Shown here in pieces: positions 27,667 to 38,500 of a stretch of 64,000 nucleotides of DNA; the first letter of the stretch is position 1; every line of letters starts with the position of its first letter. The notes below the pieces were generated by a model, which saw nothing but the letters and a program-made list of their open reading frames with translations, was not told where the DNA came from and made no database searches. The translations under genes and the position numbers were made by a program. Source of the stretch: Sphingobium fontiphilum (GTDB lineage: Bacteria > Pseudomonadota > Alphaproteobacteria > Sphingomonadales > Sphingomonadaceae); contig NZ_JACIEB010000001.1 in NCBI RefSeq assembly GCF_014196635.1, positions 124,001 to 188,000 of the forward strand. Direction: 5' to 3'.

Positions 27667-29022
27667 CTACCCCAGTTGCGGCAGCAACGCGCCGATGAGG
27701 CAAGCGGCGAGGGCAAATCCCAGCAATTGCCGTAACCGGGGCTTTGCCGCGCGCTGCGGCGGCCAGGCGATGCACAGGCCCAGGATGAGGGCCAACAGGC
27801 TCCAGAAGATGGGGATGAGGGGCGCGTCCTGTCCCGCGATCAGTCGCACGGCCAGCGTGATCCCCAGCGCCGCCGGGATGCCCCAGACCACCCCGTCCCA
27901 TCCATTGCGCAGGCGTGGATGATACAGACCCCGGCGTTCACGCTTGCCGAGCCAGATGGAGGTTCCCGTGGCGATGATGGCGCACAGGGCTATGCCGAAG
28001 GCGAGATAGGCGATCTTGACGATCAGGCCGCCATAATTGCCGAAATGGAGGTTATAGCTGGACGCAGCCACCTGTTGCCCCAAAGCGCCATCGGACAGGC
28101 CCGCCTTGCCCCGGAAACGACCGGCGGCGTCAAAATCATAATATTCGCCAAAAATCAGCCGCCGGGGATGGGTGGCGATGATCTGGACATGCTGGCCCCT
28201 GGTCAGCGGATCATGGATGATGGCGTAATAGGGCTGCGCCTGCGGAGCGCGGCTGGCCATGTCGCGCAAGGCGGCGGCGACATCGGGCGGGGGCGCGTCA
28301 TGCGCGTCCAGCTTGCCCTCTCCGCCGAATATCGGAGCATAGACCTTTTCCAGATTGCCTTCGTAGAAGCTGGCGGCAAGGCCATAGCCCGTGACGGACG
28401 CCAAACCGATCATCGCGCCCGTCAGCGCAATGGCGAGCGAAAAGGGCAGCGTCCACACGCCCAGCCGGTTGTGCCAGTCGGCAAGGGCGATGCCGCCCCG
28501 GTCGCGGGCACGCAGGCGGAAGGCGTCGCGGAAAATGCGCGGATGGGCGATGACGCCGGACAGCGACAGCGCGATCATCATCACGCCCAATATGCCGACA
28601 ATGGCGAGGCCAATTATGCCCGGCAGGTGCAGTTGATAGTGAAGCGCGCCGAGAAATTCGGTCCAGCCATTTTCCTCGCGGCCGGCGATCTCGCCGGTCC
28701 GTTCCACATGCACGGCGCGATGATCGGTGGTGATCGTCGTGCGCGGAAGGCCGGGGGTTGGCAGGTGGACGTAGAGATGGCTCGTCTTCTTCAGCGCCTT
28801 TTCGTCGTCCAGAATCTGCGTCACCGCCTTTTGCACCGCTTCGGGCGCGATGGCGGGCATTTCCGGCGCATCGGGCTGTTCGATGCGCTGCCATTCCTCG
28901 CTAATGACGGCGAGCGCGCCGGTCAGGCAAACGAGGTAGAGCATGGCGCTCGCCAGCAGGCCGATGGCGGCATGGGCGGACAGCGCCTGTTTGACGGCAT
29001 CCTTGCCGATGGGGGAGTTCAT
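27667..29022 (-). CDS. PepSY-associated TM-helix protein (iron-uptake-linked)
   Basis: The 451-residue inner-membrane protein has the four to five TM layout of the PepSY_TM family. The first helix is ASAMLYLVCLTGALAVI, a PepSY-like periplasmic domain follows, then HYQLHLPGIIGLAIVGILGV, ADWHNRLGVWTLPFSLAIALTG and further helices at the C-terminus. Conserved His residues (LHYQLHLP, WHNRLG, NLHFGNYGG) suggest heme or metal-electron transfer. Members next to siderophore receptors are thought to be periplasmic ferric-siderophore reductases. The start overlaps the upstream gene in an ATGA. Confidence 0.88.
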   Translation of the reverse strand: MNSPIGKDAVKQALSAHAAIGLLASAMLYLVCLTGALAVISEEWQRIEQPDAPEMPAIAPEAVQKAVTQILDDEKALKKTSHLYVHLPTPGLPRTTITTDHRAVHVERTGEIAGREENGWTEFLGALHYQLHLPGIIGLAIVGILGVMMIALSLSGVIAHPRIFRDAFRLRARDRGGIALADWHNRLGVWTLPFSLAIALTGAMIGLASVTGYGLAASFYEGNLEKVYAPIFGGEGKLDAHDAPPPDVAAALRDMASRAPQAQPYYAIIHDPLTRGQHVQIIATHPRRLIFGEYYDFDAAGRFRGKAGLSDGALGQQVAASSYNLHFGNYGGLIVKIAYLAFGIALCAIIATGTSIWLGKRERRGLYHPRLRNGWDGVVWGIPAALGITLAVRLIAGQDAPLIPIFWSLLALILGLCIAWPPQRAAKPRLRQLLGFALAACLIGALLPQLG

Positions 29023-29600
29023 GCCAGCCTCTCCAGCAGGAGAATGAGGATCGGAATGCTGGCGAGCGCCGCCAGCACACGGGCTTGCGCGCGACGGCCC
29101 TGTGTCATCAACAGGGCGAAGAGCAGAAGCGCCCAGCATAGCGGCATCAGGAAGAGGGTGAGGACGTTGCTGTCGGCCTCTCCCCAACCGGCTGCGCTGG
29201 CAATCGCCCGCGCCGCCAGCGCGAGGAGGAGGGCGACGGCCAGCGCCACGGGCACGCAGAGGAGGAAGGTTGCGATGCGCCGCCACAGGTGCAGCGCCTC
29301 CCCCTTTTCCGGCAGCATGTGCGCGCGCCGGGTCGATGCGCTGGCCTTGCCGGTCGGAGCGGTGATCGCCGCCTGCGCGAGCAATATGAACGCGCAGGCC
29401 GTTCCAGCGAGCGACACCACCGCCATGCCCCAGGCGCCTGCCGCCGCCCAGCCGATGGCGAGCGCAAGGCCCATAAAACCCCAGCATAGGGCGTTGGCAG
29501 TGGTCGACCTATGCTGGCGCGACCACGCGGCGCGCAGGCCCAGCACGGCCATCGTCGCAGCGAGGCCGCCCACCCAGAGCCAAAGGGCTGGCATGATCAT
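29019..29600 (-). CDS. Membrane protein of the siderophore receptor operon (193 aa)
   Basis: The protein has about five hydrophobic helices: ALWLWVGGLAATMAVLGL, ANALCWGFMGLALAIGW, VVSLAGTACAFILLAQAAI, a stretch after HLWRRIATFLLCVPVAL, and the last pair ending ILILLLERLA. The first half resembles small membrane proteins of the DUF3325 type that accompany PepSY and receptor genes. I am not sure of the family, and the second half may be a second fused small membrane unit. It overlaps the receptor stop by one base (TGATG) and the PepSY start by four. Confidence 0.7.
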   Translation of the reverse strand: MIMPALWLWVGGLAATMAVLGLRAAWSRQHRSTTANALCWGFMGLALAIGWAAAGAWGMAVVSLAGTACAFILLAQAAITAPTGKASASTRRAHMLPEKGEALHLWRRIATFLLCVPVALAVALLLALAARAIASAAGWGEADSNVLTLFLMPLCWALLLFALLMTQGRRAQARVLAALASIPILILLLERLA

Positions 29601-31675
29601 CAGAAACGATAGCTCATCGTGCCGAAGATATTGCGTTCGGCCCCGATGAAGCAATCGCCCCGCGCCAGGCAAGCCGCATAATATTTCTTGCCCAGCAGGT
29701 TGTTGGCGTTGATCGCGAACGTCCACTGTTTCCAGCCGATTTCGGCCAGCGCGTCGACAATGGTGTAGGCGGGGGTGCGGACGCCTTCGGGGAAGGCGGC
29801 GCCATAGGATCGACTGACGCCCGAATGGCGCACACCGCTGCCCAGGCGCAGGGTGGCGCCGTCACCGACGCCAAAGCTTTTCGTCGCCCAGATCGATGCA
29901 TTGGTGCGCGGCACATTGTCCAGCTGCCGTCCGGATCCCTTGAGTTCCGCCTTGTTGCGGCTGTAGTTGACGATGATCTGATAATCGCCGGGCAGCATCC
30001 TGCTGGCTTCGACCTCAAAGCCCTTCGACGTCGCCTTGCCCGCCTGAGTCTGGCCCACCGGCGTGCCGATGAGGCGGCCATTCTCACGGATATGATAGCC
30101 CGTGACGGTCATCAGCGTCGCTTCGTCGGGGTGGAATTTAACGCCGACCTCGAACTGCTTGCCGGTCTTGGGCTTGAAGCTGTCGCCATCGTCGTCGAGG
30201 CCCGCCAGCGGCTCAAAGGATTCGGTATAGCTGAAGAAGGGTGAAACGCCCTTTGCCAGCTCCGCGATGATGCCCGCGCGGAAGGTGGTGGCGTTGGTTT
30301 CTTCAGTCGTTCCGCCCAGGTCGCGCGCGCGGAAATTGTCGCGACGCCCGCCCAGCACGACCGAAACACGATCCCATAGTCGAATTTGGTCCTGAAGGTA
30401 GAAGCCCAGTTGCTTCTGGGTCGTGCCGGACGTGGTGATGCCAAAAGTATCGGGCAGGCCGCCGCCATAGTCCGGCAGAGCGTCATAATCGGGAGTGTAA
30501 ATATCGATATATTCATAGCCGAAACCACCGGTCTTGCGCACCCGGTTCCAGCTATAATCGACCCCGGCCAGCAGCACATGCTCAATCCCTTCGCCGGTAT
30601 TGAAGTCGACGCGAAGGTTGTTGTCGGTCGAAAACACGTTCATCCGCGCATAGCTGCCATCGGCATAAAGGCCCATGATCCGCTGGTCGGCATCGACGAA
30701 GGGACTGGTCGGATTGGAATAATTGTCAGGATAATGGGTGAGGTAGGTCAGATCGCTGTCGATATAGCGCGCCTTGAGGCTCAGCTTCACATGCTCGTTG
30801 AAACGGTGGTCGAGGATCGCCGTACCTTCAATCAGCCTGCCATCATAACGGTCCCACCCCGGTTTGCCGATGAAGCGGTTGTTGGGCAGCTTGCCATTGG
30901 GATTGGCGTATAGCGTGCCATAGAGCGGCAGGAATTGCGACGTCGATCCGCCGTCATCCTCCTGATATAGCCCAATGAGCGTGATGTCGGTTTTGGCGCC
31001 CGCCTGCCAGCGGAGCGACGGGGCGATCATCACCCGGTCGTCATCAACATGGTCGACCTGCGTCCCTGCGTCGCGCACCCGCGCCACGATGCGGCCAGCA
31101 AGGCCGTCCGCCAGCACGCCTTGCACGTCCGCCAGCGCCTCCCTGAGGTCGAAGGAGCCATAGCGCAACTGCATTTCCCCGCCATTTTCGAATTCGGGCA
31201 CTTTCGACACCATGTTGATGAGGCCGCCGATCGAGCCATTGCCGAACAGCACTGAAGCCGGACCGCGCACCACCTCCACTTGCGAGAAATTATAGGGGTC
31301 GGACCGGATGCTGGCATAATAGCTGAACAGGTCGCGCATCCCGTCGCGGAACTGGATCGGGTTGATGCCGCGAATGAAGCCGCCGTCCACCCGGCCGTCG
31401 GGGCCATAGGGATTGGCCTGAACCCCGGCGACATAGCGCAGCGTTTCCGAAATCGAGAGCGCGCCCTGCGCCAGATAGACATCATCGGTCACGATGGTGA
31501 CGGGTTGGGGCGTATGGATGGCCGGCGTGTCGGTCTTGGTCGCTGCGCCGCTTGCCTGAAGCGCGCCGGTGACGACGATGTCGTCGCGTGCGCCCTCTGT
31601 CTCCACCTCTTCCGCCAGCGCGGGAAAGCTGACCATGGCCGTGCAGGCCAGCAGGGCGGATCGGGCGAATGTCAT
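29600..31675 (-). CDS. TonB-dependent siderophore receptor
   Basis: The 691-residue outer-membrane receptor imports a ferric siderophore using TonB energy. A signal peptide (to FPALAEE) is followed by a TonB-box-like stretch (DDIVVTG) and a plug domain with VEVVRGPASVLFGNGSIGG. The 22-strand barrel ends NIFGTMSYRF. The plug matches the siderophore receptor subfamily. AAGGAAG precedes the ATG at 31675, and a Fur box lies 52 bases upstream. It is the first gene of a three-gene iron-uptake operon with a small membrane protein and a PepSY protein. Confidence 0.93.
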   Translation of the reverse strand: MTFARSALLACTAMVSFPALAEEVETEGARDDIVVTGALQASGAATKTDTPAIHTPQPVTIVTDDVYLAQGALSISETLRYVAGVQANPYGPDGRVDGGFIRGINPIQFRDGMRDLFSYYASIRSDPYNFSQVEVVRGPASVLFGNGSIGGLINMVSKVPEFENGGEMQLRYGSFDLREALADVQGVLADGLAGRIVARVRDAGTQVDHVDDDRVMIAPSLRWQAGAKTDITLIGLYQEDDGGSTSQFLPLYGTLYANPNGKLPNNRFIGKPGWDRYDGRLIEGTAILDHRFNEHVKLSLKARYIDSDLTYLTHYPDNYSNPTSPFVDADQRIMGLYADGSYARMNVFSTDNNLRVDFNTGEGIEHVLLAGVDYSWNRVRKTGGFGYEYIDIYTPDYDALPDYGGGLPDTFGITTSGTTQKQLGFYLQDQIRLWDRVSVVLGGRRDNFRARDLGGTTEETNATTFRAGIIAELAKGVSPFFSYTESFEPLAGLDDDGDSFKPKTGKQFEVGVKFHPDEATLMTVTGYHIRENGRLIGTPVGQTQAGKATSKGFEVEASRMLPGDYQIIVNYSRNKAELKGSGRQLDNVPRTNASIWATKSFGVGDGATLRLGSGVRHSGVSRSYGAAFPEGVRTPAYTIVDALAEIGWKQWTFAINANNLLGKKYYAACLARGDCFIGAERNIFGTMSYRF

Positions 31676-31726
31676 GGCGCTTCCTTTGAAAGTCCGAGGA
31701 AAGATCGAATGCCACGACTCACTAAT

Positions 31727-31745
31727 AAGAATCATTATCATTATC
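31727..31745 (-). promoter_or_regulatory. Fur box
   Basis: Read leftward, GATAATGATAATGATTCTT matches the 19-bp Fur consensus GATAATGATAATCATTATC at 16 positions. It sits 52 bases before the siderophore receptor start, so iron should repress that operon. Confidence 0.8.
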
Positions 31746-31794
31746 AAGATGAAATGACGGCCATCCAAGTTGACTTGGACTGAGATTTCTATAT

Positions 31795-31810
31795 TTCGAT
31801 ATTTATCGAA
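31795..31810 (+). promoter_or_regulatory. Candidate ArsR operator
   Basis: TTCGAT-ATTT-ATCGAA is a perfect 6-bp inverted repeat 17 bases before arsR. An autoregulatory ArsR site is expected at this place. A second small palindrome, CCAAGTTGACTTGG, lies at 31765-31778. Confidence 0.55.
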
Positions 31811-31826
31811 TCATTGAGGTGAATGG

Positions 31827-32171
31827 ATGAACGCCATGGAAGTGGTTCGCGCCTTGGGGGCTCTGGCGCAGGAGCATCGGCTGGCTGTGTATCGCCTGCT
31901 GGTGCAAGCCGGGCCGGATGGCATGGCGGCGGGCGCGCTGGCCGATGCGCTCGGCGTGCCGGCGTCGTCGATGAGCTTTCATCTGGCGCAACTCGCCTAT
32001 GCCGGGCTTGTCTCGCAGCGGCGGCAGAGCCGATCCATCATCTACACGGCCGATTATCAGGCGATGAACGCCCTGATGGCCTACATGACCGAAAATTGCT
32101 GCGGCGGGGTCGCCTGCGCCCCCGACGCGCCCTGCAATCCTGCTGCTGCCGAAGAAGGCGCGCTACCATGA
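31827..32171 (+). CDS. arsR: ArsR-family arsenic-responsive repressor
   Basis: The 114-residue winged-helix protein has the recognition helix VPASSMSFHLAQLAYAGLV. Cysteine ligands are near the C-terminus (TENCCGGVACAPDAPC), the location used by C-terminal-type ArsR proteins to sense As(III). It should repress the arsR-arsC-acr3 operon until arsenite binds. Its stop codon overlaps the arsC start in an ATGA. Confidence 0.92.
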   Translation: MNAMEVVRALGALAQEHRLAVYRLLVQAGPDGMAAGALADALGVPASSMSFHLAQLAYAGLVSQRRQSRSIIYTADYQAMNALMAYMTENCCGGVACAPDAPCNPAAAEEGALP

Positions 32172-32674
32172 GCGAACGGCCATTCCACATATTGGTTCTG
32201 TGCACCGGCAATTCGGCCCGTTCCATACTGGGCGAGGCTATATTGGGCGAACGGGGCAAAGGGCGCATCGCCGCCTTCAGCGCGGGCAGCAAGCCCAAGG
32301 GCGCGCCGCATCCCGGCGCCCTGCGTCTGCTGGAGCGCCGCGGCATCGACACCGCGCCGTTCCGATCGAAAAGCTGGGACGAATTCACCGGCCCGGATGC
32401 GCCGCCGATCGACCTGGCCATCACGGTTTGCGGCAACGCGGCTGGCGAGGCCTGTCCGATTTTTCTCGGCGCGCCGGTCAAGGCGCATTGGGGGCTGCCC
32501 GATCCCGCCGATGTGGATGGTGACGAGGCGAATGTCGACGCAGCGTTCGAACAGACATGGCGCTGGCTGGACTTGCGCGTTCGTGCGCTGCTCGACCTGC
32601 CGTTCGAAACCATGGACCGCAAGGCGCTGGCCAGCGAACTGGCGCGGATCGGCGCGATGGAAGGAGCCGCATGA
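32168..32674 (+). CDS. arsC: Arsenate reductase, LMW protein-tyrosine-phosphatase family
   Basis: The 168-residue protein reduces arsenate to arsenite for export. It has the P-loop LCTGNSARS with the CX5R nucleophile and Arg, [12 protein letters not shown], and a later cysteine pair region ([12 protein letters not shown]) that relays the disulfide, as in thioredoxin-coupled ArsC. The DPADVDG segment supplies the general acid Asp. It overlaps arsR and acr3 at both ends (ATGA junctions), so the three genes are tightly coupled. Confidence 0.92.
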   Translation: MSERPFHILVLCTGNSARSILGEAILGERGKGRIAAFSAGSKPKGAPHPGALRLLERRGIDTAPFRSKSWDEFTGPDAPPIDLAITVCGNAAGEACPIFLGAPVKAHWGLPDPADVDGDEANVDAAFEQTWRWLDLRVRALLDLPFETMDRKALASELARIGAMEGAA

Positions 32675-33738
32675 TGGCCACGATAGCCCTCGATCAACCC
32701 CGTCCGCGTCTGTCCTTTCTCGACCGTTATCTGACGATATGGATATTCGCCGCGATGGCGGCAGGCATCGCCATCGGATCGCTGGCCCCGGCCGTGCCCG
32801 CTGCGCTGGGCGCCATGTCGGTCGGCTCCACCAGCATCCCCATCGCCATCGGCCTTATCCTGATGATGTTCCCGCCGCTGGCGAAGGTGCGTTACGAGGC
32901 GTTGGGGCAGGTGTTTCGCGACGGGCGGACGCTGCTGCTGTCGTTCCTGCTATGCTGGGTGGTTGCGCCCGCCTTCATGTTCGGTCTGGCGGCGCTGCTG
33001 CTGCCTGACCGCCCCGATTATATGACCGGCCTGATCCTGATCGGCATCGCGCCCTGCATCGCCATGGTGCTGGTGTGGAACCAACTGGCCGGGGGCAGCC
33101 CGGAATATGTGACCGGTCTGGTCGCCTTCAACTCGCTGTTCCAGATCGTCTTCTATGTGCCCTATGCCTGGTTCTACCTGACCGTGCTGCCGCCGCTGTT
33201 CGGGCTGGAGGGGCACATCGTGAACATTGACTTCGCGATGATCGCCAAGGCGGTGCTGACCTATCTGGGCATACCTTTCCTCGCCGGGTTTCTGGTTCGT
33301 CGCAGCCTGATGAAGGCGCGGGGCGCGGCTTGGTATGAAGGGACTTTCCTGCCGGCCATCAGCCCGCTGACACTGGTCGCGCTGCTCTTTACCATCGTCG
33401 CGATGTTCAGCCTTAAAGGCGGAGAGATATTGGCGCTGCCCATGGATGCGTTGCGCGTGGCGATACCGCTGATGCTGTTCTTCGTCGTCATGTTCGTGCT
33501 GGCCTTCGCCAGCGGCCGCGCCATCGGCGCGGATTATCCCCGCACGGCGGCGCTGTCCTTCACGGCGGCTTCCAACAATTTCGAACTGGCGATCGCGGTG
33601 GCCATCGCCGCCTTCGGTCTGGCTTCACCCGTCGCCTTCGCGGCGGTGATCGGCCCGCTGGTTGAGGTGCCGGTGCTGATCGCGCTGGTCAACCTGGCCC
33701 TGTGGTTCCGGCGAAACTGGTTCGCGCCGATGCAATAG
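32671..33738 (+). CDS. acr3: Arsenite efflux permease, ACR3 family
   Basis: This 355-residue inner-membrane carrier has about ten TM helices. Conserved ACR3 motifs include [17 protein letters not shown], the essential Cys in [17 protein letters not shown], and [15 protein letters not shown]. It exports arsenite using the proton gradient. AAGGAG precedes the ATG, which overlaps the arsC stop. It is the last gene of the operon. Confidence 0.95.
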   Translation: MMATIALDQPRPRLSFLDRYLTIWIFAAMAAGIAIGSLAPAVPAALGAMSVGSTSIPIAIGLILMMFPPLAKVRYEALGQVFRDGRTLLLSFLLCWVVAPAFMFGLAALLLPDRPDYMTGLILIGIAPCIAMVLVWNQLAGGSPEYVTGLVAFNSLFQIVFYVPYAWFYLTVLPPLFGLEGHIVNIDFAMIAKAVLTYLGIPFLAGFLVRRSLMKARGAAWYEGTFLPAISPLTLVALLFTIVAMFSLKGGEILALPMDALRVAIPLMLFFVVMFVLAFASGRAIGADYPRTAALSFTAASNNFELAIAVAIAAFGLASPVAFAAVIGPLVEVPVLIALVNLALWFRRNWFAPMQ

Positions 33739-33783
33739 CGGACGACGGCTCCGGCCCTGCGCCGCGCCATCGCCGGGGATGGC

Positions 33784-35562
33784 TCAGCCTGTCGGGGTCT
33801 GCTGCGCGATGAAGGCGCGCCAGCCGCCCAGATGGGTGATGTCCTCCGCGCCGTCGATGGCGCGCGGTTCGGCGACAAAGCCCTTTACGCTGGAGCCATC
33901 GCTTAAGGTCACCGTGCCGATGGCGAGCGGGGCGGGCACTTCGACGACGAAGCTGCCAAAGGCGGCGACGTCCAGTTCATAAACCTCCACCTTGATCGGC
34001 GCGCCTTCCGCGCTGTGGATCAACGCCGGCTTGGGCGGCACGCTGTTGGCGATGGCATAGAGCCGGTAATTGGGCGCGGTCTCGAACGCGCCGACAAAAG
34101 TCGCGTCGCGCGAGGTCAACTGCCAGTGTAGCGGCATATCCTTCAAGTGCGCGCCGACGACGGCGAGTTTCACGGTCTGCATTCTTCCCTCCAGATCGAG
34201 TGGTGGCGGTGGCGGCAAGGCGGCTGTGGCGAGGTGGCGTTCGGCAACCTCCAGCAGCGCCTGATCGGTGTCGGCGGGGGCGATCAGCGTGATGCCAAAG
34301 CCCGTGCCATTGGCGCGGACCCCTGCGGGGATGGCGGCCGCCGCCATGTCCAGCAGATTGACGAAATTGGTGTAGCGCCCGAATGCGCTGTTGAGCGCGA
34401 TGGGGGCCGCCAGCATCTCGATCACGCGATAGGTGGTTCCGGCGGTGGGGAAGGCGAGCATGTCCAGATTTGCCCAAATCGCGTCGGCGTGGCGCTTGAG
34501 CTCCGCGAGGCGATAAATGCCCTTCCACAGGTCGACGGCGCGCATGTCCCGCCCCGCCTCCACGATTTCACGCACGGTCGGGTCGATGGCTTCGGGATTG
34601 CGGGTCAGCAGGTCGTCCAGAGCGGCCGTGCGTTCTGCAACCCACGGCCCTTCATAGAGCAGCCGGGCCGCCTCCAGCAGCGGTTCGATGTCGATCTCGA
34701 CGATTTCCGCCGTCGCGCCGAGCGTGTCCAGAGCCCGGTCATAGAGATATTCGGATTCCGCGTCGCCAAAGAAGAGGCGCTGGTCGAGGCGCGGCACGCC
34801 GATGCGGCGGGGCGTAACCGGGCTGTCCGCGCGCTCCTTCGAATAGGGATCGGCGGGGTCAAAGGCCGCGATCACATCGTCCAATAGCCGTGCGTCGGCA
34901 ATCCCGTCGGTGAACACGGTGATGCAGTCGAGCGTTCGGCAGGCGGGGACCAGCCCGCGCGTGCTCCACCGGCCCTTGCTGGGCTTGAAGCCGATCAGAT
35001 GATTGAAGGCGGCGGGCACCCGGCCCGACCCGGCGGTGTCGGTGCCCAGCGCAAAGGGCACCAGCCCCGCCGCCACCGCGACCGCCGAGCCGGAGCTGGA
35101 GCCGCCGCTGACATAGGCGAGGTTATAGGCGTTGCGCGGTATGCCATAGGGGCTGCGCGATCCGTTGAGGCCGGTGGCGAACTGGTCGAGATTGGTCTTG
35201 CCGACGCAGATAGCTCCGGCCGCCTCCAGCCGCTCGATGACCCCGGCCGATGCGTCCGGGCGATAGGCGAAGGCGGGGCATGCGGCTGTCGTTTTGAGCC
35301 CGGCGACGTCGATATTGTCCTTGGCGGCATAGGGCACGCCCGCCAGCGGCAGATGCTCGCCCGCCGCGATCCGTGCGTCGATGGCACGGGCGGCGGCCAG
35401 CAGGGCTTCGGGCGCGGCGCGGCTGATCCACACCTGCGGCTGGATCGCGTCATAGGCGGCGATCCGCGCCAGCGTGTCCTGCATCGTGGCAAGCGCGCTG
35501 GTCCGGCCGTTGTTGACGGCTTCGGCGATGGCCGCGACGCTTTGCCGGTCGAGTGCGGTCAA
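33784..35562 (-). CDS. atzF: Allophanate hydrolase
   Basis: AtzF splits allophanate into two ammonia and two CO2. The 592-residue protein has an amidase-signature domain (1 to about 450) with the Ser-cisSer-Lys triad: Lys in AAKDNIDV, and Ser residues in YVSGGSSSGSAVA and GTDTAGSGRVPAA. The C-terminal allophanate-specific domain follows. No ATG fits the N-terminus. The start is a TTG at 35562 that overlaps the carboxylase stop codon (TTGA), with GGAGGG four bases upstream. It is the last gene of the operon beginning at 43836. Confidence 0.93.
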   Translation of the reverse strand: MTALDRQSVAAIAEAVNNGRTSALATMQDTLARIAAYDAIQPQVWISRAAPEALLAAARAIDARIAAGEHLPLAGVPYAAKDNIDVAGLKTTAACPAFAYRPDASAGVIERLEAAGAICVGKTNLDQFATGLNGSRSPYGIPRNAYNLAYVSGGSSSGSAVAVAAGLVPFALGTDTAGSGRVPAAFNHLIGFKPSKGRWSTRGLVPACRTLDCITVFTDGIADARLLDDVIAAFDPADPYSKERADSPVTPRRIGVPRLDQRLFFGDAESEYLYDRALDTLGATAEIVEIDIEPLLEAARLLYEGPWVAERTAALDDLLTRNPEAIDPTVREIVEAGRDMRAVDLWKGIYRLAELKRHADAIWANLDMLAFPTAGTTYRVIEMLAAPIALNSAFGRYTNFVNLLDMAAAAIPAGVRANGTGFGITLIAPADTDQALLEVAERHLATAALPPPPPLDLEGRMQTVKLAVVGAHLKDMPLHWQLTSRDATFVGAFETAPNYRLYAIANSVPPKPALIHSAEGAPIKVEVYELDVAAFGSFVVEVPAPLAIGTVTLSDGSSVKGFVAEPRAIDGAEDITHLGGWRAFIAQQTPTG

Positions 35563-38500
35563 GCGTCCCTCCGCAATGCCATAAGAGGGGATCCGGGCTG
35601 CAGGGACTGGCGTTCCTGCATGTAAAGCGCCTCGATCTTGCCGCTTCCGGGGCTTTCGAGCGGGCACTCCATCTTCATCGCCTCGATCACTGCGATGACA
35701 TCGCCCGCCTTGACCGTGTCGCCGGGGGCGACCAGCAATTTCCAGACACTGCCGCCAAAGGGGGCTTCGATCAGGTCGGTGCCTTCCGGGATTTCGATGG
35801 CGGCGGCTTCCGTCGCGCCATCGGCCTGAGCCGTCAGGTCGGTGATGCGGTCGAATTCGCCCGAACGCCGCCATTCCGCGCGCTCTTCGTCGAAGGCGGC
35901 CTGACGGCTTCGTTCGAAAGCCGCGATCGACCCGGCATTTTCGGACAGGAAAGCGCGATAGTCGGACAGACGGAATTCCGATTCCTCGATCCTGATCGAC
36001 CGTCGGCCGGTCGGGAAGTCGCGCCGCCATTCGACCAGTTCCTCCGCGCTCACCTTGTAGAAGCGGATCTGGTCGAAGAAGCGCAGCAGCCAAGGCTTTC
36101 CGTCGACAAAGGCGTCGGTCTGGCGATGGGTGTTCCAGACCTGGATGGTGCGGCCGAAAAGCTGATAGCCGCCCGGCCCCTCCATCCCGTAAATGCACAT
36201 ATAGGCGCCGCCGATGCCGACAACATTGGGCGGGGTCCATGTGCGGGCGGGATTATATTTGGTCGTCACCAGCCGGTGGCGCGGATCGACCGGCGTGGCG
36301 ACCGGCGCGCCCAGATAGACGTCGCCCAGGCCCATCACCAGATAGCTGGCGTCGAAGATCAGGTCTTCCACCGCCTGCGCGTCGGGCAGGCCGTTGATGC
36401 GCCGGATGAACTCGATATTGTCGGGGCACCATGGCGCATCGTCGCGCACCGCGCCCATATATTTCTCGATCGTCTCGATGGTCGCCGGGTCGCGCCAGCT
36501 GAGCGGCAGGTGGACGATGCGCGAGGGCACCGAAAAATCCTCCAGATCGCCGAGCCGCTCCTCCGCCGCGATCAGGGCCGCCAGAGCGCCTTTCTGGTCC
36601 AACGTGCTGCCGTCGAAATGCAGTTGCAGCGAACGGATGCCAGGCACGATGTCGATCACGCCGGGCAGCGCGAGCCGTTCCAGTTCCGTCATCAAAGCAT
36701 GGACGCGGATCCGCAGTTCGATGTCGAGCATGATCGGGCCATATTCGACCAGGATGTTGCGGTCGCCCTGTTGCCGGTAAACCGTGCGCGGGCAGATGCC
36801 GCGCGCGGGTATCTCCGCCAATATGGGGGACAGCATAGCGACGTTGCGCGGGCTGACAGGGCCTGTCGGTTCCAGACCCGCGCTGTCGGCGGCGGCGGCG
36901 TCTTCCGCCGTCACCGGCACGAAGCGCAGCCGGTCGCCGGGGCTGAGCTGGCCGATTTTCCAGCGGTCGGCCGCAATCACCACGAATGGGCAGACAAAAC
37001 CGCCGAGCGATGGGCCGTCGGGCCCCAGGATGATCGGCATGTCGCCGGTGAAGTCGACCGCGCCGATGGCATAGGGATTGTCGTGTATGTTGGATGGGTG
37101 CAGACCCGCCTCGCCGCCGTCGGTGCGGGCCCATTGCGGCTTTGGCCCGACCAGCCGCACGCCGGTGCGGTTGCTGTTATAATGGACCTGCCAGTCGGCG
37201 GAAACGATGGTGGCGATATCGTCGTCGGTGAAGAAATCGGGTGCGCCATGCGGCCCGTAAAGGACGCGCAGTTCCCAGCTTTCGCCAAGGGCGGGGAGGG
37301 CGAGCGAGGGCGCTTGCGCCAGCGTCTCGCCGTCGCCCAAATGCAGCGTGTCGCCCGCCAGCAGACGCCGTGCGGCATGGCCGCCGAACTGGCCCAGTTC
37401 GAACGTGCTCTGGCTGTCCAGATAGGGCGCGATGTCGAGGCCGCCTGCGAACAATATGTATCCGCGCATCCCGCCGCCGGTCGCGCGGCCGAGGGAAAGC
37501 GTCTGTCCCGCCGCGATGTCGATCACCGCGCCGCGCTCGACCGCCTTGTCGTCCAGCTTTGCGCCGAAATCCGCGCCGGTCAGGCAAATGCGCGCTGGCG
37601 CGTTGAAAAATAGGGTCGGCCCGCTGACCGTCATTTCCAGCCCAGCCGTGCCTTCGGCGTTGCCCAGCAAGCGATTGCCGATGCGGAAGGACCGGTCGTC
37701 CATCGGCCCTGAAGGCGGCACGCCGATGGCCCACAGGCCCTGACGACCCGGCCAGTCCTGCACGGTGGTGGCGGTGCCGCCGCTCACCACGCGGATGCTG
37801 CGCGGGTTATAGGTGATGGTGTCGAGCAGCTTGGTCGAAACCTCGCCCCCGACGAAATCGGGGTTGCGAACGACGTCACGCAGCCAGCGCAAATTGGTTT
37901 CGATGCCGTCCACCCGGCTCTGGCCGAGCGCGGCCTGCATGGCGGCAATCGCGGCGTCGCGGTCGGGCGCATGGACGATCAGCTTGGCCAGCATCGGATC
38001 ATACCAGGCGCTGACCGCCGTGCCCGCGCTGACCCATGTTTCCGCGCGAATATCGTCGGGGAATTCGACCGCCGTCAGATTGCCCGATGTCGGGCGATAA
38101 TCCTGTGCCGGATCTTCGGCATAGAGACGCACCTGCACCGCATGGCCTTTTGGCGTCGGGGCGGGAGCGTCGAGAAACGCGAAGTCGCCCGCGCCGCCGC
38201 GGATCATCCATTCGACGAGGTCAATGCCCATCACCTCTTCGGTGACGCCATGTTCGACCTGAAGCCGGGTGTTCATCTCCAGAAAGAAGAATTGCTGCCG
38301 CTCGGCGTCGTAAAGGAACTCGACGGTGCCGGCCGAACGATAAGCGGCGGCCTGCCCCAGACGGACGGCGGCGGCGAACAGGTCGGCGCGCACGGCGTCG
38401 GGCAGCAGTGGGGCGGGGGCTTCCTCCACTACCTTCTGGTTGCGGCGCTGGAGCGAACAGTCGCGCTCGCCCAACGCCATGACCCGGCCCGCGCCATCAC

